Shown piece by piece: positions 7,658-15,966 of a stretch of DNA of 64,000 nt (position 1 is its first letter; each line of letters opens with the position of its first letter). Location of the stretch: the NCBI GenBank assembly GCA_045629585.1, contig JAZQRM010000048.1:1-64000 (forward strand). Reading direction: 5' to 3'. Under the pieces are notes generated by a model. The model had not been told where the DNA came from. It ran no database searches and saw nothing but the letters and a program-made list of their open reading frames with translations. Origin of the DNA: Taishania sp045629585 (GTDB lineage Bacteria; Bacteroidota; Bacteroidia; Flavobacteriales_D; Crocinitomicaceae). Made by a program: the position numbers and the translations under genes.

Positions 7658-9667
7658 ATGAAAAAAATCTACTACGCTATTTTAAGCTGTTTGCTCGTAG
7701 GTACGAGCTTTGCACAAACTACATGTGCTACAGCAAATGTGATTACTGCAGGTGTTTATCAAGTAGACACTATTTTGGGTGTTCCTCATACCACATCTTG
7801 TGTTGGTACAGGTGCTTTTACAAAAGCAGAATGGTTTTCTTTTACTCCAGCCACAACAGTTAATGTTCGTGTTTCTAGTGACTTTCAGGAGAATGTTGCC
7901 GTGGACACACGATTAAGTGTTTATCAAGGTGATTGTAATTCCTTAGGTTGTATTGGTGGAGACGATGATTCTGGGGTTGGTAATACATCTTTATTTAATT
8001 TCATTGCAGTAGGTGGTGTTACCTATTATATTGCCTTTGATAATAGATATTCGGGACGTGGTTTTACATTTGAGTTAGTAACTACACCTTATACAGGTCC
8101 TGATTTGACGGGTTCATTATTATTTAATTCACTTCCGGTATCTGCAACAGGGGCTTATCGTATTGCAGTTGCGGATATGAATGGTGATTTTTTGGACGAC
8201 ATTATCGCTGTGAGTGCAGGAAATGTACAAATAGCACTTCAATATCAAAATAATCAATTTATCACAAGCACATATCCAGTGAACATTCAGTTTTTGCCAA
8301 CTTGGAGTATGGCAATTGGTGATATTGATGGGAATGGGTTTAATGATATCGTTCTTGGGGGGGGACAAGGTGTTAGTTTTTTGTATGCAGAAGACAATGG
8401 ATTTGGGTATCGTCACGTTGCTGAAGAAACGTATGTATTTTCTCAACGAACAAATATGGTTGACTTGAATAATGATGGAAACCTTGATGTTTTTGTTTGC
8501 CATGATGTAGCTCCTAATGTTTTCTACATAAATGATGGGACAGGTGGCTTGACGTATTATCAGGGAGGAATTGGTGATCATCCAAATGGAGGTAATTATG
8601 GTTCTATTTGGTTCGATTATAATAACGATGGATTAACCGATTTGTTTATTGCAAAATGTAGAGGTGGAGCCTCAACAGCTAAGCTGAATCAATTATTAAA
8701 AAATAATGGGGATGGAACCTTTACGGAAACATCTGTTGAATCGAATATGAATCATCCGAATCAAAGTTGGTCAGCTGCTGTGAATGATTTTGATGGTGAT
8801 GGATGGATGGATGTTTTTGCCGGAGCAAATGCAATGAGTGATGGTGGACATATTTTGATGTTGAATAATCAAGATGGCACGTTTACAGATGTAATTGATC
8901 AAACAGCAATTGTTCCGACTAGTGATGGTCACGCAGAATGGGTTTCTTTTGACTTTGATAATAACGGATGGCCTGACATTTACTCGGGTTCAAACATGCT
9001 TTATTTGAATTATGGAAATATGGATTTCCGTGTTAGTAATCTGCCATTTGGTTTTGGTGCGGTTGGTGATTTAAATAATGATGGATTTCTTGATTTTCAA
9101 GTAGGGGATCGGGTTCATTTTCAAGTACCAAATGATAATAATTGGATTAAAGTTAATTTAAGAGGTACAGCATCAAATATGAATGGAATTGGGGCTCGTG
9201 TAGAGATGTATGCGGGTGGTCGTATGCAAATTAGAGATATCTCTTCTGGTACTGGTTTTAAGTTTATGCATACTTTAAATGCCCATTTTGGTTTAGGGGA
9301 AGTAGCGTCTGTGGATTCTGTTATTGTTCGTTGGCCTAGTGGACGAGTAGATGTTATTAGAGATGTAGAACTTAATGGTGCACTTTTAGTAGTAGAAGGT
9401 AATTCGACGTTAGGGAATTTACAAGTAGCTTTAGAGGGTGTTAAGATGTATCCTAACCCAACATCTGGCTTATTGAAGATTGAAAATTTAGAGAAGTTTG
9501 ACGTTCGTGAGGTTCAAGTGATGAGTTTGAGTGGGCAGGTTGTGTATTCAACTACATCTAATTTTGCTCAACATAATTTAGATGCGCTAAATACAGGTAT
9601 GTATGTGGTAAACATTATCTTGGCTGATGGAAAAGCTTATAACGAATTAATTGTAGTTCAAAAGTAA
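7658..9667 (+). CDS. Secreted FG-GAP/VCBS-repeat protein with ASPIC/UnbV and T9SS sorting domains
   Basis: Start placed at the ATG at 7658, which opens a signal peptide (MKKIYYAILSCLLVGTSFAQ); a GTG at 7640 overlaps the previous gene and is less likely. After an N-terminal beta domain come seven Ca-binding-type loops of a beta-propeller (DMNGDFLDD, DIDGNGFND, DLNNDGNLD, DYNNDGLTD, DFDGDGWMD, DFDNNGWPD, DLNNDGFLD). An ASPIC/UnbV domain follows (NWIKVNLRG ... VRWPSGRVD), then a type A sorting domain (KMYPNPTSG ... LNTGMYVV). It is predicted to be a surface or extracellular protein exported by T9SS; the substrate is unknown. The gene contains an eight-G run at 8357-8364. Confidence 0.88.
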   Translation: MKKIYYAILSCLLVGTSFAQTTCATANVITAGVYQVDTILGVPHTTSCVGTGAFTKAEWFSFTPATTVNVRVSSDFQENVAVDTRLSVYQGDCNSLGCIGGDDDSGVGNTSLFNFIAVGGVTYYIAFDNRYSGRGFTFELVTTPYTGPDLTGSLLFNSLPVSATGAYRIAVADMNGDFLDDIIAVSAGNVQIALQYQNNQFITSTYPVNIQFLPTWSMAIGDIDGNGFNDIVLGGGQGVSFLYAEDNGFGYRHVAEETYVFSQRTNMVDLNNDGNLDVFVCHDVAPNVFYINDGTGGLTYYQGGIGDHPNGGNYGSIWFDYNNDGLTDLFIAKCRGGASTAKLNQLLKNNGDGTFTETSVESNMNHPNQSWSAAVNDFDGDGWMDVFAGANAMSDGGHILMLNNQDGTFTDVIDQTAIVPTSDGHAEWVSFDFDNNGWPDIYSGSNMLYLNYGNMDFRVSNLPFGFGAVGDLNNDGFLDFQVGDRVHFQVPNDNNWIKVNLRGTASNMNGIGARVEMYAGGRMQIRDISSGTGFKFMHTLNAHFGLGEVASVDSVIVRWPSGRVDVIRDVELNGALLVVEGNSTLGNLQVALEGVKMYPNPTSGLLKIENLEKFDVREVQVMSLSGQVVYSTTSNFAQHNLDALNTGMYVVNIILADGKAYNELIVVQK

Positions 9668-9689
9668 TTAAGATATAGATTTTTATACG

Positions 9690-9726
9690 AAGGTAGTGAT
9701 CAAGTTTGGTCACTACCTTTTTTTTT
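9690..9726 (+). terminator. Rho-independent terminator
   Basis: A 10-bp stem (9690-9699 with 9710-9719) and a nine-base T run to 9726. It serves the FG-GAP/UnbV gene; there is no A run on the left, so it is not bidirectional. It reaches into the stop codon of the convergent gene. Confidence 0.88.
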
Positions 9727-10777
9727 ATAGTACGCTGTACGTTTTTGTGATGATTTTGTTATTTGTATAAAAGTTTAAGAGGTACACTCCTGGTTTTAAT
9801 TGGAGGTCTAACTCCGTGTAATCATTTACATCTTCTAGATTAAATTCCAAAATGCGTTGTCCCAAAGTGTTCGTAATTACCAATGTATTTAGTTTGAGAT
9901 TTTTTGAAACATTTATTTTAAGCCTATTTGCTGTATTAGGATTTGGGTAAATGGTAAGTAGGTTAATTGTATTTGTCGTTAAGTGTACTTGAGCTAGTAA
10001 ATGTTCATTGTTCATATTAATGCCGTAGAGTTTGAAATAATTTTTATTGGCATTTAGAGGGCTTATATTTAGCTTGTTCAGTGTATCCTGTCCGTTGTAG
10101 TCGATTTGGTACTCATCCTTTATTTTCCCGTCTTGGTCTATATGGGTTATTCTATAATAGTCATATTTTGTTAGTAATGGTGTTAGCCAGGTTAATTGTG
10201 CTGTATTCTCGTCGATCTGCTTAACGTTGAGATTTACATTTTCAATCCCTAAAGGTATAATTGGATTAAGGTCAATCGTTGTGTTAACACTTAAACCAGG
10301 TCCTTCTAGTCTTATTCTAGCTTCATTACATTGAAAATCAATTGTATTTGCTTGAGAACAATGGACAAAAGGTGCTGAATAATTGTTTGTTGTTCCATTA
10401 TTATAGATTGTATTAGAGCTGCTTGTTGTAATTGTTCCAGCTCCACCATTTAGGGGTAATTGATAACTTCCATTAGCTGATCCATAGCATAAAACTTCTA
10501 CTTGGGCTGTCCATAGGCTGCCACCTGTTGATCCGCCCCCACAATGACCATTAGGAATAGGACCATTAAGAACGTTCATTTGATAGGTAAATCTTACGTT
10601 ATAATTGTAGAATGTCGGACAATTGAGGTTTTCTGGGATTATTCCAATTGGAACTACATTGACTTGGATACTATATCCACAGGACGACGTAAAAACATGT
10701 TGACCGTAAACAGGAATACTAAATAGGTATGTGATCATAATCACACCTATGAATTTTAGGGCGTACAGTAGTTTCAT
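9725..10777 (-). CDS. Secreted T9SS-sorted protein of unknown function
   Basis: A 350-residue protein with a signal peptide (MKLLYALKFIGVIMITYLFSIPVYGQ) and a C-terminal sorting domain (LLTIYPNPNTANRL ... LKPGVYLLNFY). The middle part is Asn, Ser, Thr and Gly-rich with several Cys (CGYS, NCPTFYN, HCGGGS, CYGSANG, HCSQ, QCNEA) and could form disulfides outside the cell. Residues about 185-265 (NVKQIDENTAQLTWLTP) look like a fibronectin type III-type sandwich. I cannot assign a substrate or enzyme activity. It stands as its own transcription unit, convergent with the FG-GAP gene. Confidence 0.8.
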   Translation of the reverse strand: MKLLYALKFIGVIMITYLFSIPVYGQHVFTSSCGYSIQVNVVPIGIIPENLNCPTFYNYNVRFTYQMNVLNGPIPNGHCGGGSTGGSLWTAQVEVLCYGSANGSYQLPLNGGAGTITTSSSNTIYNNGTTNNYSAPFVHCSQANTIDFQCNEARIRLEGPGLSVNTTIDLNPIIPLGIENVNLNVKQIDENTAQLTWLTPLLTKYDYYRITHIDQDGKIKDEYQIDYNGQDTLNKLNISPLNANKNYFKLYGINMNNEHLLAQVHLTTNTINLLTIYPNPNTANRLKINVSKNLKLNTLVITNTLGQRILEFNLEDVNDYTELDLQLKPGVYLLNFYTNNKIITKTYSVL

Positions 10778-10850
10778 TTGTGTTGTTAGTGAGTTTCACC
10801 TAAATATAATTGAACCAATATTTAATTGCAATTTATATTCGATGAATAGC

Positions 10851-10890
10851 AAAAAAAAACACCTGAATAATTAAATCCAAGTGTTTTTTA
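10851..10890. terminator. Bidirectional terminator below gltA
   Basis: An 11-position stem with one mismatch (10855-10865 with 10878-10888), preceded by nine A and followed by T. On the minus strand it gives a hairpin with a nine-base T run, 17 bases after the gltA stop. Confidence 0.7.
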
Positions 10891-10906
10891 ATAGGGTTAA
10901 GATAGA

Positions 10907-12193
10907 TTATCTTTTATCTATTGCTACATAGTCACGAGTTGTTGCTCCGATGTAAACTTGACGTGGACGTCCAATAGGTTCTCCATCCTCTGACATCTCT
11001 TTCCATTGAGCAATCCATCCTGGTAGACGTCCTAATGCGAACATTACTGTAAACATATCTGAAGGAATTCCGATTGCTTTGTAAATGATTCCTGAATAGA
11101 AATCTACGTTTGGATATAAGTTACGAGCTTTGAAGTACTCATCATTTAAAGCTACTTGCTCTAATTGACGCGCGATATCTAATAAAGGATCATTGATTCC
11201 CATTGCATCTAAAACATCGTCACATGCTTTTTTGATAATCTTAGCACGAGGATCGAAGTTTTTGTATACTCTGTGTCCAAATCCCATTAAACGGAACGGA
11301 TCTTCTTTATCTTTTGCTTTAGCAACGAATTTAGCTACATCTCCACCATCAGCATGGATTTGCTCTAACATTTCGATAACTGCTTGGTTAGCACCTCCGT
11401 GTAATGGACCCCATAACGCATTGATACCAGCCGAAATAGTTGCGTATAAATTTGCTTGTGATGATCCTACAACACGTACAGTTGCTGTTGAACAGTTTTG
11501 TTCGTGATCAGCATGTAAGATTAATAGTTTGTTTAATGCAGCGACTACAGTAGGGTTCATCTTGTACTTTTCTGAAGGCATCGCAAACATCATGTGCAAG
11601 AAATTCTCACAGTAGTTGAATTCATTGTTTGGGTAGTTAAACGGATGACGCATTGAGTTTTTGTAAGCCCATGCAGCCAAAGTTGGTAACTTCGCCAATA
11701 AACGGTGAATCGTTAAATCTTTAGCAGCTTCCCCGCGGTTTGGATCTAAAGATTCCGGATAAAAGGTTGATAAAGAACAAATCATTGAAGCTAATACTCC
11801 CATTGGGTGTGCTTTTGCTGGATAAGCCTCAAAAAACTGTTTCATATCTTCATGAACCAAAGTATGGTTCGTAATGCTGTTTTCGAATTTAGATAACTCG
11901 TCTTGAGTTGGTAACTCTCCGTATATAAGTAAATATGCTACCTCTAAGAAAGAAGCTTGCTCAGCTAATTGCTCAATAGGATAACCTCTGTAACGTAAAA
12001 TCCCTTCTTCTCCATCTAAAAACGTTATAGCACTTTTCGTACTTCCCGTGTTTTTGAAACCAGAATCAATAGTGATATATCCTGTTGTTCCTCTTAATTT
12101 GCTAATATCAATAGCTTTTTCGTTTTCAGTTCCAGTAATAACTGGAAACTCGTATACTTTACCTTCTAGTTCTATTTTGGCAACTTCACTCAT
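10907..12193 (-). CDS. gltA: Citrate synthase
   Basis: A 428-residue type II citrate synthase of normal length. The active-site signatures GPLHGGANQAVIEML and GFGHRVYKNFDPRAK are intact, as is the catalytic-Asp region NVDFYSGIIY. It condenses oxaloacetate with acetyl-CoA in the first step of the TCA cycle, in the cytoplasm. It is preceded by an 85-base gap to the peptidase gene on the same strand and followed by a terminator, so it is probably monocistronic. Confidence 0.97.
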   Translation of the reverse strand: MSEVAKIELEGKVYEFPVITGTENEKAIDISKLRGTTGYITIDSGFKNTGSTKSAITFLDGEEGILRYRGYPIEQLAEQASFLEVAYLLIYGELPTQDELSKFENSITNHTLVHEDMKQFFEAYPAKAHPMGVLASMICSLSTFYPESLDPNRGEAAKDLTIHRLLAKLPTLAAWAYKNSMRHPFNYPNNEFNYCENFLHMMFAMPSEKYKMNPTVVAALNKLLILHADHEQNCSTATVRVVGSSQANLYATISAGINALWGPLHGGANQAVIEMLEQIHADGGDVAKFVAKAKDKEDPFRLMGFGHRVYKNFDPRAKIIKKACDDVLDAMGINDPLLDIARQLEQVALNDEYFKARNLYPNVDFYSGIIYKAIGIPSDMFTVMFALGRLPGWIAQWKEMSEDGEPIGRPRQVYIGATTRDYVAIDKR

Positions 12194-12278
12194 CGCGTGT
12201 AAATGTTAAGTTATTTTATAACGACCCTTAAAATTAGTTAGAATATTTGTTATTCCAAACCTGTGTGAAAATTATTTT

Positions 12279-14444
12279 TTATAAATTTTGGTTAACGTAA
12301 TTTAGTATCATCTGAAACAAGTGATTCCGTGCGTTTCCACCGACTATGCTATGGTCTTTATTTGGATATATAAATAGATCAAATTGTTTGTTTGCATTTA
12401 CAAGAGCATCTACTAATTCCAAGGTGTTTTGATAATGAACATTGTCATCTGCAGCTCCATGAATTAATAAAAACTTACCTTTTAAATTTCCGGCACTGTT
12501 GATTGGTGAATTTTCATCATAACCAGATTGATTTTCTTGTGGTGTCCTCATGTAGCGTTCCGTATAGATGTTGTCATAGTATTTCCAATTGGTAACTGGT
12601 GCAACTGCAATACCTACTTTGAATACTCCATCGCCTTTTGTCATGCAATTGGCTGCCATAAATCCTCCGTAGCTCCATCCTTGAATACCAATTCTTGATT
12701 TATCAACAAAATTCCATTCCCCTATGTGTTTTGCAAAGTCGATGAAGTCTTGAGTTTCTAGTTTTCCTAAATTTAAATAAGTGGACTTTTTGAACTTTGC
12801 TCCATTATATTGCGTTCCTCTTGGATCAACAGACATGACGATATATCCTTCTTGCGCGAGTAGTTGATGAAATGCCATATTGTTATCCCAACCATCATAA
12901 ACCATGTTTGATCCAGGTCCACCATATATATTAATGAATACAGGGTATTGCTTGGAGGAGTCAAAACTATTTGGAAGAATAATCCACGTGTTTAACGTTC
13001 TTCCTTCTAACGCTATTTGTTTAAATGTTTTGGGTGCGAACTCATGTTTTGTTATTCGTTTCTGCAAAAGTTCATTATTGGATAAAAGATGCAATTGTTT
13101 TCCTGTATGGTCACATAATGTTATTTCATTAGGTGTGTTTGCAGTACTTGAATTTTTGATAAAGAATTTTTTGTCAGCTGTAAATTGTGCAGTGTTTTTA
13201 TGGTATTCATCACTGATGGCAATGATTTTGTTTTTTTTAAGATCGAGTTTATATATTCCTTGGTGAATAGCACCTTGTTTAGCAGCCGTGAAAAAAATAT
13301 CTGTGTTTGCGTCATTCAATCCGTATAGATCAATTACATCCCAATTTCCTGTTGTAAGTTGTGTTGTTTTTCCATCGAAATCTATTTTATAGATGTGATT
13401 GAATCCGTCTTTCTCAGAGGTTCTTAAAATTGATTTACCATCTTTAAAGAAATGTAGGTTATCATCTACGTTAATATAGGTGTCAGATTCTTCCTTATGG
13501 AATACTGAAGCGATCCATTTATTTTCCTTTTGTTCTACCTTATAATATAGTAGATTATTTTGATGTCTATTTAGCGTCTGCAGTAATAGTGTGTTTTGAG
13601 TTGTAGACCAATTTATTCTTGGTATATATTCGTAAGAATCTAAAACAATAACCGTATTTGTTTCCTTGTTTAAGGAATATATGTTAGCAGTTACCTCTGA
13701 ATTTTTTTCACCAGCTTTAGGGTACTTAAAGGTATATGGAGTAGGGTATAGCTCTCCATAATAATTCATAGTGAATTCTTTAACGTCTGATTCATCAAAT
13801 TTTAGATAGGCTATAAATTCGCCATCTGGAGACCAATCAAATGCTTGAGTAATGGCAAATTCCTCTTCGTAAACCCAGTCTGTGGTTCCGTTGATTATTT
13901 CATTATACGCTCCGTCTTTGGTTATAGCGACAATTTTATTGGTGTTTAGATCTTTATAGAAAAGGTTTCGACCGGCTATGTATGCTATTTTATCATTTTT
14001 AGGTGAAAATAGCGGGAGTGTTTGAGGGGAGTTTTGGTTGTCTAACGCTGTAAGTTGATTTGTTTTAAGGTCAAGAATGTAAAAAACAGCTTCGTAGCTA
14101 TGTCTGTAGATACTTTGTTTTTGAGTAGCTAATAATACTTTTTGTTGGTCAGGGCTAAAGTTATATTCCTGAACTAATAATTTTAGTTTGTTTAGAGCTG
14201 AAAGATCTGCAATAACTTTGCTGTATTCTTGCCCTTTTGTAATGTCATATTCAATAATTGATTGTTGTCCATTTGAATTGGATAATTTGGTGTATTTAGT
14301 TCCTGATGGTTGCCATTTAAAGGATCCGCTTCCTCTGGACATAAATTCATAGTTGGACCAAATCTTTTCAACAGTTAAATCTTTTTGAGCGACCAACGGA
14401 ATAAGATTTAACAATACGATAATAAAGGTGATTTTTTGACGCAT
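12279..14444 (-). CDS. Dipeptidyl-peptidase IV-type prolyl oligopeptidase (S9B)
   Basis: A 721-residue protein with a signal peptide (about 1-19, ending VAQ). An eight-bladed-propeller N-terminal domain follows (residues about 60-480), then an alpha/beta-hydrolase domain. The catalytic triad is visible: Ser591 in GWSYGGF, Asp near 666 in HGAADDNVH, and His near 698 in KDHSI. The propeller contains the DWVYEEEF motif that carries the double Glu binding the substrate N-terminus in DPP-IV. It should remove Xaa-Pro dipeptides from peptides in the periplasm or at the surface. Single gene, same strand as gltA. Confidence 0.93.
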   Translation of the reverse strand: MRQKITFIIVLLNLIPLVAQKDLTVEKIWSNYEFMSRGSGSFKWQPSGTKYTKLSNSNGQQSIIEYDITKGQEYSKVIADLSALNKLKLLVQEYNFSPDQQKVLLATQKQSIYRHSYEAVFYILDLKTNQLTALDNQNSPQTLPLFSPKNDKIAYIAGRNLFYKDLNTNKIVAITKDGAYNEIINGTTDWVYEEEFAITQAFDWSPDGEFIAYLKFDESDVKEFTMNYYGELYPTPYTFKYPKAGEKNSEVTANIYSLNKETNTVIVLDSYEYIPRINWSTTQNTLLLQTLNRHQNNLLYYKVEQKENKWIASVFHKEESDTYINVDDNLHFFKDGKSILRTSEKDGFNHIYKIDFDGKTTQLTTGNWDVIDLYGLNDANTDIFFTAAKQGAIHQGIYKLDLKKNKIIAISDEYHKNTAQFTADKKFFIKNSSTANTPNEITLCDHTGKQLHLLSNNELLQKRITKHEFAPKTFKQIALEGRTLNTWIILPNSFDSSKQYPVFINIYGGPGSNMVYDGWDNNMAFHQLLAQEGYIVMSVDPRGTQYNGAKFKKSTYLNLGKLETQDFIDFAKHIGEWNFVDKSRIGIQGWSYGGFMAANCMTKGDGVFKVGIAVAPVTNWKYYDNIYTERYMRTPQENQSGYDENSPINSAGNLKGKFLLIHGAADDNVHYQNTLELVDALVNANKQFDLFIYPNKDHSIVGGNARNHLFQMILNYVNQNL

Positions 14445-14840
14445 CTTACTAATATTTAACGCTAATATAGTTTCATTTCTTTAAAAACGGTTCAGTAAAC
14501 AGATTGGTATCTTTACATTCTGTTTTAAATGGTTTTAGTAAAACGGTTAATAATCTTAAAAAGTGTTAACAATTAATTAATGTCTGATCAAAATTTTTGA
14601 CCTATTTTTGCAGCATAATTTTTCAATTGTTGTCCTTGAAACCTGTTTTTGGTTGAAACCTTTTGAGAAAAAAAATCATGTAGATGAATAGAAGATAATG
14701 TTTAACTGTTTGATTAAGAACTTGGATTTACTTCCTTTTTCTTTTCTTGACATGACTTTTCTAGAGGGAGGTATCTTTCATTACACTCCTGTCCTTGCAC
14801 CGCATATTCTGTTACCTTTTAATAATTTAATTTTTCTTTT
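14445..14840. other. Long leader/intergenic region before the nucleic-acid locus
   Basis: 396 bases between the divergent peptidase and lamin-tail genes. It contains a TATTTTTG box at 14603-14610, two direct copies of TTGAAACCT at 14636-14644 and 14653-14661, and a possible 48-codon ORF at 14698-14844. If the box is the promoter, the leader is about 225 bases long, unusually long for this window. Confidence 0.5.
14603..14610 (+). promoter_or_regulatory. Candidate -7 box of the nucleic-acid locus
   Basis: TATTTTTG fits TAnnTTTG exactly. No good TTG lies 19-20 bases upstream, so the call is tentative. Confidence 0.35.
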
Positions 14841-14844
14841 ATGA
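14698..14844 (+). CDS. Possible 48-residue leader peptide or small protein
   Basis: An ATG-started frame of 48 codons that runs without a stop to a TGA overlapping the start codon of the next gene in the arrangement ATGA (14841-14844). The product would be hydrophobic and aromatic (for example LDLLPFSFLDMTFLEGG). It has no signal peptide and no family I know. The ATGA overlap is typical of translational coupling, and the ORF fills a leader that otherwise has no purpose. It may equally be a chance open frame in AT-rich DNA. Confidence 0.3.
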   Translation: MFNCLIKNLDLLPFSFLDMTFLEGGIFHYTPVLAPHILLPFNNLIFLL

Positions 14845-15911
14845 AAAAGTTTTTACTTTTCTTAAGCTCTTTTGCAGCATTTACAGCTACAGCTCAAGTA
14901 TCTGGAGATTGCCAAAATTTATTCATTTCCGAGTACTATGAAGGTCTTGGGAATAACAAGGCTATTGAGATTTATAATCCAAGTGACAATGCCGTTGACT
15001 TAGGAGATTATTTCTTAGCTCGTATGAATAATGGTACTACAGTTATGAATGCTATTGGTACTCTTAATTCAAATTGTCATCAATTACCGTCTTTCTCTTT
15101 AGCACCTAAAAGTACCTATGTAATTGTTTTGGATCGTACTGCTGCTAATGCTACAGATACTGATCCTGCTGTTTGGACGGAGTTACAAGCTAAGGCTAAT
15201 TTGATGATGTCTAGTTCATATGCGGTAAATAATACAATGAACTTTAACGGTAACGATGCAATGTTATTGGTGAAAGGACGTGCAACAGCTCCAAACTCAG
15301 TGTCAAATAGAATGTATGATATTTTTGGAAGACCAGGGGAAAATCCAGAAGTAAATACGACTAGAGGGAATGGATGGTCTACAGTAGCACCTTATAACAA
15401 TGCAGCAGGTATAGTTGTTACAGAAAATCATGGATTAATCAGAAAAAGAAATGTTAAAATTGGTGTTTCTAACATTGTAACAGCAAGTAATACACCTTTT
15501 AATGCTTTAGCTCAATGGGACTCTGTACCAGCAGTTCTTCCTAAAAGAGATGCTAACGGTAATGTTATAATGTCAGTTTCTAATCCTGGACAGCCTCAGT
15601 TAGTAGGGAATTGGGAAACTTTAGGATGGCATACATGTGAGTGTGATCCAGCATCTTTATCTTCTACATCATTAAATTTGGATGTAATTGAAATGTATCC
15701 TAATCCAACTTCTGGAAAGGTAACTTTAGCAAATGTTGAGACAGTTGCAAGCATTGAGGTTGTAAATTCTGTAGGTCAAATCATTTTTACAGAAATTAAT
15801 GAAGGTAAAAACATTATCTCTTTTGAAATTAATGACAAGAGCGGAGTTTACTTCGTAACTATTAAAGATAAAGCTGGTAAAGCAGCAACACGTAAGTTAA
15901 TCGTTCAATAA
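14841..15911 (+). CDS. Secreted lamin-tail-domain (LTD) protein with T9SS sorting domain
   Basis: A 356-residue protein with a signal peptide (about 1-19, ending TATAQ). A lamin-tail domain follows (residues about 26-130: NLFISEYYEG, NKAIEIYNPSD, VDLGDYFLARM). A region with Cys-Glu-Cys near residue 268 leads to a type A sorting domain (IEMYPNPTSGKV ... DKSGVYFVTI). LTDs in secreted bacterial proteins often occur beside or within extracellular nucleases and phosphoesterases and may bind nucleic acid or the surface. It heads a same-strand block with a TonB receptor, endonuclease I and 5'-nucleotidase genes, but is separated from them by a strong terminator. A role in surface capture of nucleic acid is inference. 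Confidence 0.85.
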   Translation: MKKFLLFLSSFAAFTATAQVSGDCQNLFISEYYEGLGNNKAIEIYNPSDNAVDLGDYFLARMNNGTTVMNAIGTLNSNCHQLPSFSLAPKSTYVIVLDRTAANATDTDPAVWTELQAKANLMMSSSYAVNNTMNFNGNDAMLLVKGRATAPNSVSNRMYDIFGRPGENPEVNTTRGNGWSTVAPYNNAAGIVVTENHGLIRKRNVKIGVSNIVTASNTPFNALAQWDSVPAVLPKRDANGNVIMSVSNPGQPQLVGNWETLGWHTCECDPASLSSTSLNLDVIEMYPNPTSGKVTLANVETVASIEVVNSVGQIIFTEINEGKNIISFEINDKSGVYFVTIKDKAGKAATRKLIVQ

Positions 15912-15921
15912 TTTGATATCT

Positions 15922-15953
15922 AAAGTCACCCTCCTGAAAGAGGGTGACTTTTT
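15922..15953 (+). terminator. Strong hairpin terminator or attenuator inside the locus
   Basis: A perfect 12-bp stem (15922-15933 with 15940-15951), six-base loop and five T to 15953. The next start codon is only 13 bases further on, so no promoter fits between. The receptor gene must be reached by read-through or from a promoter inside the upstream gene. Confidence 0.88.
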
Positions 15954-15966
15954 CAATTTTCATACA

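Noticed and set aside
8129..8581. 150-codon minus-strand frame inside the FG-GAP gene
   Set aside because: It is the shadow of the regular DxDxDG repeat codons; no start context or domain.
15913..15966. Upstream extension of the TonB receptor frame
   Set aside because: It runs through a perfect terminator hairpin; the signal peptide begins at the ATG at 15967.
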